From Candidatus Kapaibacterium sp. (GTDB lineage: Bacteria; Bacteroidota; Ignavibacteria; Kapaibacteriales; UBA961), in the NCBI GenBank assembly GCA_023259575.1, contig JALRHN010000039.1:1-14295 (forward strand): a stretch of DNA of 14,295 nt. Direction: 5' to 3'. The notes under the pieces were generated by a model, which saw only the letters and a list, made by a program, of their open reading frames with translations, did not search any database and was not told the DNA's origin. Below, piece after piece: positions 1 to 8,615 of this stretch. The stretch's first letter is position 1, and every line of letters starts with the position of its first letter. The position numbers were made by a program, and so were the translations under genes.

Positions 1-68
1 CATCCAATAAGAAGGAATATCAATAGAAAAGGAATACACTTTAGGAATATACGATGTATAAAGAGCAT
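1..68 (-). CDS. N-terminus of a probable divergent exported or membrane protein (partial)
   Basis: An open minus-strand frame runs from an ATG at 68 (or an in-frame ATG at 110) to the left edge without a stop. From the ATG at 68 it reads MLFIHRIFLKCIPFLLIFLL followed by IG: a short stretch with His, Arg and Lys and then a hydrophobic run, which looks like a signal peptide or first membrane segment. The longer start would add 14 residues including two Asp and would hide this leader, so 68 is preferred. It would be transcribed divergently from the CBS gene. Only about 22 residues are visible, the DNA is AT-rich, and chance openness is quite possible, so no function is assigned. Confidence 0.3.
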   Translation of the reverse strand, partial: MLFIHRIFLKCIPFLLIFLLIG

Positions 69-151
69 GGAAATGAAATCAAATAATACATTAAACTGAA
101 TATCATACATAAAAAGTAGATAATTAGTGAAAAAAAGAGAAATGTTATTAC

Positions 152-181
152 AGCTTAAGCTCACTTTATCGAGTAAACTCG
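152..181. promoter_or_regulatory. Two short palindromes upstream of the CBS gene (possible operators)
   Basis: AGCTTAAGCT (152-161) is a perfect 10-base palindrome. CGAGTAAACTCG (170-181) is a 5-base inverted repeat around AA. They are 8 bases apart and directly abut the TACTTTTG promoter-like element, which is where a repressor or activator site would be expected. No regulator family is recognised, and short palindromes arise by chance in AT-rich DNA. Confidence 0.3.
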
Positions 182-189
182 TACTTTTG
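182..189 (+). promoter_or_regulatory. Bacteroidota-type -7 element (TACTTTTG) for CBS-crtZ
   Basis: The 8-mer matches the TAnnTTTG -7 consensus of Bacteroidota primary-sigma promoters exactly and lies 33 bases before the CBS start. No good TTTG -33 box is seen at the expected distance of about 19-21 bases, so the promoter call rests on the -7 element and its position. Confidence 0.45.
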
Positions 190-221
190 TTTAATTCTTT
201 CAATAATTTCAGTTAATATTT

Positions 222-1583
222 ATGAATGTTCATTCCAGTATTTTAAGTTTAATTGGTAATACTCCTTTGGTTCGCTTGAATTCTGTAGCTAAAGATATTC
301 CTGCACAGATTTATGTAAAATTAGAAAGCAGAAATCCTGGTGGCTCTGTAAAAGATAGAATTGGTATTGCAATGCTAGAAGCCGCCGAAGCTGAAGGAAA
401 AATTAAACCTGGTGGATTAATTGTAGAACCTACAAGTGGGAATACGGGAATTGGACTAGCTTTAGCAGCAATTTTAAAAGGATATTCATGTTTATTTGTG
501 ATGTCTGACAAAGCTTCGCAAGAAAGAGTAAGATATTTAAAAGCCATTGGCGCAGATGTTTTAATTGTATCAAGCGCAGCAAAAGCTGATTCTCCTGAAT
601 ATTATTTTAATACAGCATTAAGATTAGCCCAAGAAATTCCAAATGCAATCATGCTAAATCAATATGATTATCAAGCAAATCCTGCAATTCATGAAGCTAC
701 AACTGGACCAGAAATATGGAAAGATACAGATGGTATGGTTACTCATTTTATTGCTGGTATTGGAACTGGTGGTACAATTACAGGTACTTCTAGATATTTA
801 AAAAAACAGAATCCTAATATCAAAATTATTGCTGCAGACCCAACTGGTTCTTGTATCAAAGCCTTTAAAGAAACAGGTGAATTAGTAGAAGCCTTACCTT
901 ATTTAATAGAAGGTGTTGGACAAGAACGCATACCTGGAAATTTAGACATACATCTTATCGATGAAATTGTAAATATTAATGATAAAGAAGCATTTACTAT
1001 TGCAAGACGTTTAGCTAGAGAAGAAGGAATATTTTGTGGTGGATCTAGCGGAATGAATGTTGCCGCAGCACTAAAAATTGGAAAGAATCTTACTGAAAAA
1101 GATATCCTTGTAGCAATTATCTGTGATACAGGAGAAAGATATTTAACAAAACATCATTCCGATGAATGGTTAAAAGAAAAACATCTATTAGATGAAGAGA
1201 AAATGTCTGTAAAAACAGCATTATCTGTTAAATCAAATCAAAGATTATTAGCACATCTTTTATCAATTTCTCCAGAAGCAACTGTTGAACATGCATTGCA
1301 TTTAATGCAAGAAAATGAAATTTCTGAATTACCAGTTTTTGACAATGGAAATCCAATTGGAACTGTTCGTGACAATAAACTAATGGCTAAAGTTATTGCA
1401 GATCGTTCATTTTTGGTTAAACAGATATCAGAAATCATGGAAAATCCAATGCCAATTATAGATTCACATGCCGATATTCAATCTGCAATTAATGCTTTAA
1501 AAGATAATCATGCTGTTTTGGTTTCTGATTTTGGAAAGATAACAGGAATATTAACCAGACATGATATTCTTGAATTTATTTAA
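222..1583 (+). CDS. Cystathionine beta-synthase (PLP enzyme with tandem CBS domains)
   Basis: This cytosolic enzyme condenses serine with homocysteine to cystathionine, the first step of transsulfuration. The fold-type II PLP domain (about residues 5-320) shows the PLP lysine K44 in GGSVKDR, the substrate loop TSGNTG (71-76), the phosphate-binding GTGGT (181-185) and the EGVGQERIP stretch (230-238). The last of these is typical of CBS rather than of plain cysteine synthase. Residues about 345-453 form a pair of CBS domains (VEHALHLMQENEISELPVFD; later the AVLVSDFGKITGILTRHD strand-helix), as in the SAM-regulated eukaryotic and many bacterial enzymes. There is no N-terminal heme domain, and the total of 453 residues fits the heme-free form. 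No Shine-Dalgarno sequence precedes the ATG. crtZ starts 6 bases after the stop, so the two are probably co-transcribed. Some family members also act on O-acetylserine, so a cysteine synthase activity cannot be excluded. metH lies 4 kb away and uses the same substrate, homocysteine. Confidence 0.88.
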   Translation: MNVHSSILSLIGNTPLVRLNSVAKDIPAQIYVKLESRNPGGSVKDRIGIAMLEAAEAEGKIKPGGLIVEPTSGNTGIGLALAAILKGYSCLFVMSDKASQERVRYLKAIGADVLIVSSAAKADSPEYYFNTALRLAQEIPNAIMLNQYDYQANPAIHEATTGPEIWKDTDGMVTHFIAGIGTGGTITGTSRYLKKQNPNIKIIAADPTGSCIKAFKETGELVEALPYLIEGVGQERIPGNLDIHLIDEIVNINDKEAFTIARRLAREEGIFCGGSSGMNVAAALKIGKNLTEKDILVAIICDTGERYLTKHHSDEWLKEKHLLDEEKMSVKTALSVKSNQRLLAHLLSISPEATVEHALHLMQENEISELPVFDNGNPIGTVRDNKLMAKVIADRSFLVKQISEIMENPMPIIDSHADIQSAINALKDNHAVLVSDFGKITGILTRHDILEFI

Positions 1584-1589
1584 TATTCT

Positions 1590-2045
1590 ATGATTGATAT
1601 TGTTTTGTCTATAGCCCTCATTATAAGTACTGTGATAGGTATGGAATGTATTGCTTGGGCTGTTCATAAATACCTTATGCATGGCCCTTTGTGGTTTATT
1701 CATAAAACCCATCATCAAGCAAGAAAAGGTTTTTTTGAGTTAAATGATATTTTTGGAATATTCTTCGCAGTTATCGCAATTCTATGCTTTGTTCAAGGAA
1801 TTATAACTGATAATTCCTTGATGATATCGATAGGTGTGGGAATAACATTATATGGTTTTTTATACTTTTTTGCTCATGACATTATAGTTCATCAAAGAGT
1901 AAAATTATTTACGAAATCTTCGAATTCATATATTCTTGCTTTAAAAAAAGCACATAGAATTCATCATAAAACTCTTACCAAAAAGAATGCTGAAGAATTT
2001 GGATTTTTATTTGTAAAAAAAGAATATATACAAAGATCTAAATAA
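1590..2045 (+). CDS. crtZ: Beta-carotene 3-hydroxylase (CrtZ-type, fatty acid hydroxylase superfamily)
   Basis: This is a small integral-membrane di-iron hydroxylase that adds 3- and 3'-hydroxyls to beta-carotene, giving cryptoxanthin and zeaxanthin. All histidine clusters that bind the iron are present: HKYLMH (26-31), HKTHH (38-42), HDIIVH (96-101) and HRIHH (122-126). The FFELND sequence after the second box is characteristic of CrtZ. Hydrophobic segments at about 3-25, 53-70 and 76-95 fit the membrane topology. At 151 residues it is close to the usual CrtZ length of about 150-175. The start is 6 bases after the CBS stop with no Shine-Dalgarno sequence, so expression is probably from the CBS promoter. 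No other carotenoid gene is visible here. Its stop codon directly abuts the stop of the opposing gene at 2046. Confidence 0.88.
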   Translation: MIDIVLSIALIISTVIGMECIAWAVHKYLMHGPLWFIHKTHHQARKGFFELNDIFGIFFAVIAILCFVQGIITDNSLMISIGVGITLYGFLYFFAHDIIVHQRVKLFTKSSNSYILALKKAHRIHHKTLTKKNAEEFGFLFVKKEYIQRSK

Positions 2046-2750
2046 CTACTTTTTACTTTTGGGTACCTTTTCTTCTGCCTTATTTTTGGTATTATCTGAT
2101 TCTATGATGCTAATATCTGGTGGAATAGTAAAAACAGAATTATCGATAATTTTATTCTCTTCAAATTTTACAGCATAGGTTTCCATTGGAATACCTGCTG
2201 TTAATGCTTCACTTTTTAATAAGATATTATTCCACACAGAGTATTTTCCAAGTAATGGCAAAGTTGGATGCTGTAAAGACCAAACATCACATACATAACC
2301 TAGAACTGTATCTTTGTCTTGAGTTTTCTTTAAACCAATCGTTTGAGAAATTGAATCGCTTAAAGCATTAAAATTAATACCACCAGCATCAATATACGAG
2401 TCTAAAGACATCTTTTTGGCTGTCCCTTCTTCCATATCAATAGAAATCAATGTACCTTCTACAATGATACTTTTTGTATGTACTTTCAGCTTTAATCCTT
2501 CGTCTGCAATTCTATACCCAACAGACTCAGTTACTTCTTTTTTGCCATAATCATCAAATAATACTGTGATTTTTGTGCGCATTCCTTGCATTTCTGAAAA
2601 AAGAAGGATTTCTCCAGATTTAATAGTGTATTTATTCTTTACGATATGTGATACAATGTCATTCTTTTGTTTTTTGCTGTTCTTTTGTGAATATGTATTA
2701 TGAAATACAAGAAAAAGAAATGCAAAACATATAATAATATAATTCTTCAT
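2046..2750 (-). CDS. Secreted DUF4412-like protein of unknown function
   Basis: The 234-residue product starts with a signal peptide (MKNYIIICFAFLFLVFHNTYSQ, cleavage near residue 21), so it is exported. The middle and C-terminal parts have the pattern of DUF4412-type secreted beta-proteins of the FCB group: a GYVCDVWSL strand (about 152-160), an intervening W...LLKSE strand, a GIPMETYAVKFEEN strand and a closing VFTIPPDI. The function of that family is not known to me. The C-terminus is a charged Lys/Glu-rich tail ending KSKK. It is the last gene of a minus-strand unit, 22 bases after the M15 peptidase gene, and there is no Shine-Dalgarno sequence. The stop codon directly touches the crtZ stop. 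Family assignment is by pattern recognition only. Confidence 0.6.
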   Translation of the reverse strand: MKNYIIICFAFLFLVFHNTYSQKNSKKQKNDIVSHIVKNKYTIKSGEILLFSEMQGMRTKITVLFDDYGKKEVTESVGYRIADEGLKLKVHTKSIIVEGTLISIDMEEGTAKKMSLDSYIDAGGINFNALSDSISQTIGLKKTQDKDTVLGYVCDVWSLQHPTLPLLGKYSVWNNILLKSEALTAGIPMETYAVKFEENKIIDNSVFTIPPDISIIESDNTKNKAEEKVPKSKK

Positions 2751-2772
2751 AAGTAATTGTTTTTTTATTGAT

Positions 2773-3537
2773 TTACTTTGATGTATTAAAAATTAATTCT
2801 GGGCGATACTCAAAATGCATAGTATCATAATGATACCATTTACCACCCCAAATAAATCCATGTTTTTCAAATATCTGCACTAATTGTAAAGGTATAGAAT
2901 TTTTATACTTTACATGTGCATCTTCATTTGTACAATCACAATCCCATTGCCAATAATGAGAAAACGAAGTATTAATGTCGATTGTCATTCCAAAACTATG
3001 CATACTAATTCTTTTGGTACCAGCAATATTTCTCCAATTGAATGTACCACCTATATTTTTAATATACTTTGCAAATTCTGGATGTTTATCTATATCCGCC
3101 GATAGCTGTTTCACTTTTTCTGCTATTCCATTTACATTAGTAATTCTTATTGTTTGTCCTGCAATTTTTGGACACCACATGATACTTTTTAAATTTTTTT
3201 TAACGCTTTCTTTAGAAGAACCATATATTTTTTTAAAAAATTCTTCATTCCTTATTCTACCTGGATCGAAGTTTTTTAATAATGGTTTAAAAGAACTATC
3301 AGTACTATAAGCATAGGTAAATTGATCTTCTAAATCTGGATTTTCCAATAATTCTTTAAAAGATTTCTTTTTTCCATCATCGTAAACTAAACTAGAGCCA
3401 TCTTTAAATATAATTTTATTGTTTTCATATGTTTTAATCTGCGGATAATTATCTATTAATGCTTTAGCACATTTAGGAATTTCTTCAGATGTACATATCG
3501 AAGTAAAACTTAATAAGCAGAAAAGTAATGTTTTCAT
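2773..3537 (-). CDS. Exported M15-family zinc peptidase (D,D/L,D-carboxypeptidase-like)
   Basis: The family consists of zinc peptidases that cleave cell-wall peptides (VanY, phage endolysin and M15_4 types). The zinc ligands and catalytic residues are visible: H180 and D187 in SMHSFGMTID (the SxHxxGxxxD motif), followed by D238 and H241 in YHYDTMHFEYRPEL, which is the WGG-W-x(3)-D-x-MHFE box near the C-terminus. The first about 18 residues (MKTLLFCLLSFTSICTSE) form a signal peptide, so it acts in the periplasm. The N-terminal 110 residues before the catalytic region have no recognisable motif and may bind substrate or the wall. The enzyme has 254 residues and appears intact. The start is 12 bases after the prolyl oligopeptidase stop, and another exported protein gene follows 22 bases downstream, so all three probably share one mRNA. 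The exact bond cleaved cannot be read from the sequence. Confidence 0.8.
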   Translation of the reverse strand: MKTLLFCLLSFTSICTSEEIPKCAKALIDNYPQIKTYENNKIIFKDGSSLVYDDGKKKSFKELLENPDLEDQFTYAYSTDSSFKPLLKNFDPGRIRNEEFFKKIYGSSKESVKKNLKSIMWCPKIAGQTIRITNVNGIAEKVKQLSADIDKHPEFAKYIKNIGGTFNWRNIAGTKRISMHSFGMTIDINTSFSHYWQWDCDCTNEDAHVKYKNSIPLQLVQIFEKHGFIWGGKWYHYDTMHFEYRPELIFNTSK

Positions 3538-3549
3538 GGATTTTATGGA

Positions 3550-5631
3550 TTATCTCATATGAAGGCGACTCATTATATAGCGCCAATAAAAAGCTTTATC
3601 TTCAATCATTTGGGCCATAGATTTTCCAGAACCATGTCCACTATCATAATCTACATATAGCATAATAGGACTTTTCTGTTCAGGTTTTTGCTGAGCTAAA
3701 GCAACAAATTTCTTTCCATGTAAGGGGTCCACTCTCGAGTCATTTTCTCCAACAGTAACCAGCATTTCTGGTAATGGAACGCCATGCTTCATGGAATGAT
3801 ATGGAGAATAGCTTAACAGATTGCCAAAATCTTCTTGTTTGTCGGGATCTCCATATTCAGGTATCCAGAATCTAGCTATTTGAAATTTATGATAACGGAT
3901 CATATCTAATAATGGAACTTGGCAAATAATTGCTCTGTATAAATCCGGCCTTTGTGTAGCTATAGCCCCCATAAGAAGTCCCCCATTAGAACCACCACGC
4001 GCAACAATTTTGGAAGGATTAGTATATTTTTTCTTTATAAGCCATTCTGTGGCAGCAATAAAATCATCGAATGTATGTTGTTTCTTTTGTAGCATTCCAT
4101 CTTGATGCCAGCTTTCTCCATACTCATTTCCACCACGTAAACCAGTACTTACCCAAATGCCACCTCTTTTTAAAAAAGATGCATTATAACCAACAAATGA
4201 GGGTGATATTCCGATATTAAAACCACCATAGCCAGTAATGAGTACTGGATTATTCCCATCTAATTGTAAGTCTTTTTTATGGACAATAAACATAGGAATA
4301 CGTTTATTATCTTTAGACTCATAAAAATGTATATCTGCTGTAATATCAGATAGATCCACTGGAACAGATTCTTGATAATAAAATGTCCAATTCAGAGAAT
4401 TTCCATCTACTTTATACATTTTAGCTGGAGCAGTAAAAGTTGAAATTGTTATATACAATAGATTTTTATCTCTGTCATAACTCATTCCAGATACATTGCC
4501 AAATTCGGGTAATTCAAGTTCTTTATGATAATTTCCTTGTAAATCATAGACTTTCAGTCTTGTCATTATATCTTTTTTATCTTGAACAATTATCCATGAA
4601 TTTGTAATCTCAAATCCATCTATTACCGTTTCTCCTTCAGGGATCAATGTAGTTGCTGTTGCATATTCCGGACTATTAACATTGGATTTCATCACCTTAA
4701 AATTGGGTGCATGATCATTTGTCATCCAATAAATATCATTATTCCTAAATTCTGGATACGCTTTAAATTCTTTACTAGAATAAATTGTTTTAGGATTTTC
4801 CGTACTCTGTATAGTTCGAAACTTAATTGTATTTGTATAAAAATCACCTTCACCCCATACTTGAAAATCTTCATATTCAGTTTCATAAATCCAAGCAGAG
4901 ATTTTTGCATCTGAAGGTTCAGCAAGTTTTTGAGCAGATTTAGGGTCTTGTCCTAAAGTATGAAGATATACTGCTAATGGACTTTGTGTATCTATTAATT
5001 CTTTTGTTCTAGGGATAATAAAAGCTTTTGATTCATCTTTTGCCCAAGAAAAAGAGCCAATACCATATAATGTTTCCCCTATTTGTTTTCCAGTTTTTGT
5101 ATCTATAATTCTAATATCTGTTATTTCTGCGCCTTTGCTTTGAGTACCAATAGCAGCTTTAGAAGCATCTTTATTATAAGTTATAGATGTAATAGAAGTT
5201 TTACCAGATGGATCTAATAATACAGGATCAAAAATCTTGATCTCTTTACCATTTACAATTGTATATAATGAAAACTGTAATTCTCCTTTTTTCTTTTTAG
5301 AGATAAATTCTCTGTCTTTTTTTAATCTTGGCGGCGAAGACATTTCCCTATCAAATAATGATTTTATTTCTTCATTTAGTCCAGGAATATCGGGTGCAGT
5401 TTTTGAAATATAATCTACAGTTGCATCATGCTGCTTACGAGTCCAATCAATTACATCTGGATGATTTTTATCTTCTAGCCATCTAAAATGGTCTGTTAAT
5501 TCAATTCCATGAATTTGTTCTTTAACAGTATTTTTTGCTGTTGGTATAACAGTGAATTCTTGAGCATGTACATTCATAATAAAAAAGATATGTTCTAAAA
5601 GAAACCAGATTAAAAAAGTTATTGTTTTCAT
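3550..5631 (-). CDS. Exported prolyl oligopeptidase (family S9A)
   Basis: This serine peptidase cleaves short peptides after proline. The N-terminus has a signal peptide (about residues 1-23, ending NVHAQ), so this copy is periplasmic or secreted, as is common in FCB bacteria. An early alpha/beta segment (DHFRWLEDKNHPDVIDWTRK) is the typical S9A opening. Residues about 75-440 correspond to the seven-bladed propeller, and the C-terminal alpha/beta hydrolase carries the triad: S548 in GGSNGG, D631 in GENDSRVDP and H666 in SGHGSG. The spacing and the total of 693 residues match the family. It is the first gene of a minus-strand unit with the M15 peptidase (12-base gap) and the DUF4412-like gene, and it diverges from metH across 136 bases. 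Joint export of two peptidases suggests peptide scavenging or wall turnover, which is inference. Confidence 0.92.
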   Translation of the reverse strand: MKTITFLIWFLLEHIFFIMNVHAQEFTVIPTAKNTVKEQIHGIELTDHFRWLEDKNHPDVIDWTRKQHDATVDYISKTAPDIPGLNEEIKSLFDREMSSPPRLKKDREFISKKKKGELQFSLYTIVNGKEIKIFDPVLLDPSGKTSITSITYNKDASKAAIGTQSKGAEITDIRIIDTKTGKQIGETLYGIGSFSWAKDESKAFIIPRTKELIDTQSPLAVYLHTLGQDPKSAQKLAEPSDAKISAWIYETEYEDFQVWGEGDFYTNTIKFRTIQSTENPKTIYSSKEFKAYPEFRNNDIYWMTNDHAPNFKVMKSNVNSPEYATATTLIPEGETVIDGFEITNSWIIVQDKKDIMTRLKVYDLQGNYHKELELPEFGNVSGMSYDRDKNLLYITISTFTAPAKMYKVDGNSLNWTFYYQESVPVDLSDITADIHFYESKDNKRIPMFIVHKKDLQLDGNNPVLITGYGGFNIGISPSFVGYNASFLKRGGIWVSTGLRGGNEYGESWHQDGMLQKKQHTFDDFIAATEWLIKKKYTNPSKIVARGGSNGGLLMGAIATQRPDLYRAIICQVPLLDMIRYHKFQIARFWIPEYGDPDKQEDFGNLLSYSPYHSMKHGVPLPEMLVTVGENDSRVDPLHGKKFVALAQQKPEQKSPIMLYVDYDSGHGSGKSMAQMIEDKAFYWRYIMSRLHMR

Positions 5632-5729
5632 TGATTTGTTCCATAATGAATATGTAAAAATACTGATTTCCTTATTGTTTACAGGTACTTTGCATAGAGA
5701 ATAAGGTAAATTCAGGTTCTATAATTATG

Positions 5730-5737
5730 TATTTTTG
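5730..5737 (+). promoter_or_regulatory. Bacteroidota-type -7 element (TATTTTTG) for metH
   Basis: The 8-mer is an exact TAnnTTTG match, 30 bases before the metH ATG in the 136-base divergent spacer. The expected -33 region has no clear TTTG; the nearest TTTG (5689-5692) is too far upstream. The implied leader is only about 25 bases. The whole spacer is too short for a cobalamin riboswitch, and none is recognisable. No matching element facing the peptidase unit was found. Confidence 0.45.
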
Positions 5738-5767
5738 CATATACTTTGAATATAATCAGCATAAAAC

Positions 5768-8557
5768 ATGACAAGTTTCGAACAACTCACACAATTATTA
5801 CAAAAAAGAATATTGATCATCGATGGGGCAATGGGAACGATGATACAACAACATTCTTTAGAAGAATCAGATTTTAGAGGTGAACATTCACCAAATCTTG
5901 AATATCATTCATTACTATGTAATCATCATCATGATATAAGAGGAAACAATGATGTCTTGGTTTTATCTCAGCCAGATATTATTCTAGATATTCATAGAGA
6001 ATATTTAGCAGCTGGTGCTGATATTATAGAAACGAATACATTTAGTTCTACATCTATAGCACAAGCTGATTATGGATTAGAATCTTTAGCCTATTCTTTA
6101 AATAAACAAGCTGCAATACTTGCAAAAAAAGCGTGTTCGGAATATTCTACTCCTGAAAAACCCAGATTTGCTGCTGGTGCAATTGGGCCTATGAATAAAT
6201 CATTATCATTATCTCCAGATGTTAATAATCCTGGTTATAGAGCCACCACATGGAATGAAGTTGTGGATTCCTATATTGAACAATTACATGGATTATTAGA
6301 TGGTGAAATTGATATCATTTTAATCGAAACTATTTTTGATACTCTTAATTGTAAAGCAGCTATTTATGCTGTTAATACAGTGTTTGAAGAAAGGGGAATT
6401 TCATTACCAGTTATGTTATCAGGAACTATCGTTGATATGAGCGGAAGAACATTATCTGGGCAGACAACAGAAGCTTTTTGGAATTCCGTAAAACATTGTC
6501 CCAATTTATTATCCATTGGCTTAAACTGTGCTTTGGGTGCACAACAGATGCGTCCTTTTTTAGAGGAATTATCACGTATTGCTACATGCTTTGTAAGTGT
6601 TTATCCTAATGCTGGTTTACCCAATGAAATGGGCGGATATGATGAAAGCCCAGAATCTATGGCATCGGTTCTTAAAGAATTTGGAGAGGCTGGATTTTTT
6701 AATCTAGTTGGCGGATGCTGTGGAACAACCCCAAAACATATTAAGGCAATTGCAGATTCAGTTCATGCAATCATTCCTCGGCAAATTCCAGAAAGAACTT
6801 CCCTATTACGCTTATCGGGCATGGAACCTTTTGAATATAGACCAGATACCAATTTTGTAAATATAGGAGAAAGAACAAATGTAACTGGGTCGGCCAAATT
6901 TGCAAAACTGATTAAAGAAAATAAATATGAAGAAGCTTTAAGTGTTGCCAGACAGCAAGTTGAAGCTGGTGCGCAAATCATCGATATTAATATGGATGAA
7001 GGAATGTTGGATTCAGAAAATGCAATGAGAGTATTCCTGAATTTGATAGCGAGTGAACCAGATATCGCCAAAGTTCCAATTATGATAGACTCATCAAAAT
7101 GGTCTGTTATAGAGGCAGGCTTACAATGCGTTCAAGGAAAATCAATTGTTAATTCTATTTCCATGAAAGAAGGCGAGGAACAGTTTCTTTTTCTAGCAAA
7201 ACAAATAAAAAAATATGGAGCTGCTGTTATTGTAATGGCTTTTGATGAACAAGGCCAAGCAGATACTTATCAAAGAAAAATTGAGATTTGTTCCAGAGCA
7301 TATACTTTATTGACAGAGCATGTTCAATTTCCTGCAGAAGATATCATCTTTGACCCTAATATCTTTGCTATAGCAACTGGAATAAGTGAACATAACAATT
7401 ATGCTGTTGATTTTATTCGAGCAACTGAGTATATAAAACACAATCTACCAGGAGCTAAAGTTTCTGGAGGTATTTCTAATTTATCATTCAGTTTTAGAGG
7501 GAATGAACCTGTTAGACGTGCCATGCATACTGCATTTCTATATCATGCAATTAAAGCTGGAATGGATATGGGAATCGTAAATGCAGGGCAAATTGATATT
7601 TACGATGAAATCCCCAAAGATTTACTATTGCTTGTTGAAGATGTTATTTTAAATAGAAATGAACAGGCAACCGAGCGATTAATAGACTATGCAGAACAAT
7701 TAAAATTAACTGGTATTTCTAAAGATAATCAATCAATACAATCGGATTTGTGGAGATCTTTACCAATTGAGGAACGTCTAAAACATGCATTAGTTAAAGG
7801 TATCGATGCATTCATAGATCAAGATTCGGAAGAAGCCAGAATAGCATTATCATCACCATTAGCAGTAATCGAAGGTCCATTAATGGATGGTATGAACCTT
7901 GTAGGTGAATTATTTGGTGCAGGTAAAATGTTTTTACCTCAAGTAGTTAAATCAGCAAGGGTTATGAAAAAATCTGTAGCATATTTAACCCCATTTATGG
8001 AAGCTGAAAAGGCAGCAAGTGGCTCTATTTCTAAACCAAACGGAACAATTATCATGGCAACCGTAAAAGGTGATGTTCATGATATTGGGAAAAATATTGT
8101 AGGTGTGGTATTAGGTTGTAATAATTATGAAGTTATTGATTTAGGCGTAATGGTACCTGCTGATAAGATTTTAGATGCAGCTATTGAATATAAAGCTGAT
8201 ATAATTGGATTATCAGGCTTGATAACACCATCATTAGATGAAATGGTGCATGTAGCAAAAGAAATGGAAAGACGTAATATTCGAATTCCTTTATTGATAG
8301 GTGGAGCAACAACATCTAGAGTACATACAGCAGTAAAAATATCTCCTCAATCTAGTGGAACAATTGTTCATGTTTTAGATGCATCAAGGGCAGTTCCTGT
8401 AGCAGGGAATCTTATTTCACAAGAACATAATCCATCATTTATAAAAGAAATTCAAATGGAATATGAACAAGTTAGAAAAGATTATGAATTTCGAACACAG
8501 GCAAAAAATACAATATCATTAGAAAAAGCAAGAGATAATAAATTACAATTATGGTAG
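5768..8557 (+). CDS. metH: Cobalamin-dependent methionine synthase, catalytic part lacking the reactivation domain
   Basis: This cytosolic enzyme transfers the methyl group of methyl-tetrahydrofolate via cobalamin to homocysteine, giving methionine. Four of the five usual domains are present. The homocysteine domain (about 1-345) has zinc cysteines C254 (GLNCALG) and C317/C318 (GGCCGTTP). The pterin domain (about 360-630) has NIGERTNVTGSAKF (365-378) and DINMDEGMLDSE. The cobalamin cap is at about 660-750. The Rossmann cobalamin domain (about 755-900) has D769-V-H771-D-I-G774, with H771 the lower axial ligand, and GLSGLITPSL (814-823). The protein then stops at W929 (TGG TAG) in the linker, where E. 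coli MetH (1227 residues) continues into the SAM-binding reactivation domain. That domain is encoded separately at 13379. The stop is followed by further in-frame stops, so read-through is unlikely. There is no Shine-Dalgarno sequence. Base composition is like its neighbours and every catalytic motif is intact, so this is not a decaying gene. Confidence 0.96.
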   Translation: MTSFEQLTQLLQKRILIIDGAMGTMIQQHSLEESDFRGEHSPNLEYHSLLCNHHHDIRGNNDVLVLSQPDIILDIHREYLAAGADIIETNTFSSTSIAQADYGLESLAYSLNKQAAILAKKACSEYSTPEKPRFAAGAIGPMNKSLSLSPDVNNPGYRATTWNEVVDSYIEQLHGLLDGEIDIILIETIFDTLNCKAAIYAVNTVFEERGISLPVMLSGTIVDMSGRTLSGQTTEAFWNSVKHCPNLLSIGLNCALGAQQMRPFLEELSRIATCFVSVYPNAGLPNEMGGYDESPESMASVLKEFGEAGFFNLVGGCCGTTPKHIKAIADSVHAIIPRQIPERTSLLRLSGMEPFEYRPDTNFVNIGERTNVTGSAKFAKLIKENKYEEALSVARQQVEAGAQIIDINMDEGMLDSENAMRVFLNLIASEPDIAKVPIMIDSSKWSVIEAGLQCVQGKSIVNSISMKEGEEQFLFLAKQIKKYGAAVIVMAFDEQGQADTYQRKIEICSRAYTLLTEHVQFPAEDIIFDPNIFAIATGISEHNNYAVDFIRATEYIKHNLPGAKVSGGISNLSFSFRGNEPVRRAMHTAFLYHAIKAGMDMGIVNAGQIDIYDEIPKDLLLLVEDVILNRNEQATERLIDYAEQLKLTGISKDNQSIQSDLWRSLPIEERLKHALVKGIDAFIDQDSEEARIALSSPLAVIEGPLMDGMNLVGELFGAGKMFLPQVVKSARVMKKSVAYLTPFMEAEKAASGSISKPNGTIIMATVKGDVHDIGKNIVGVVLGCNNYEVIDLGVMVPADKILDAAIEYKADIIGLSGLITPSLDEMVHVAKEMERRNIRIPLLIGGATTSRVHTAVKISPQSSGTIVHVLDASRAVPVAGNLISQEHNPSFIKEIQMEYEQVRKDYEFRTQAKNTISLEKARDNKLQLW

Positions 8558-8615
8558 ATAACTTTATAAAAATTATAGACTTATCTTTATATCATAACAA
8601 TTAATAATTTGTCAT

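Noticed and set aside
222..1583. Annotation as cysteine synthase (CysK/CysM)
   Set aside because: The EGVGQERIP stretch and the C-terminal pair of CBS domains favour cystathionine beta-synthase. Plain cysteine synthases are about 310 residues and lack that tail.
5632..5767. Cobalamin or SAM riboswitch upstream of metH
   Set aside because: The spacer is only 136 bases and the predicted leader about 25 bases. No conserved riboswitch core or rho-independent hairpin is visible.
8555..8600. Stop-codon read-through or frameshift linking metH to downstream sequence
   Set aside because: Further stops follow quickly in the same frame (taa at 8564, tag at 8573) and the next 200 bases do not encode MetH sequence in any frame. 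The missing domain is 4.8 kb away.
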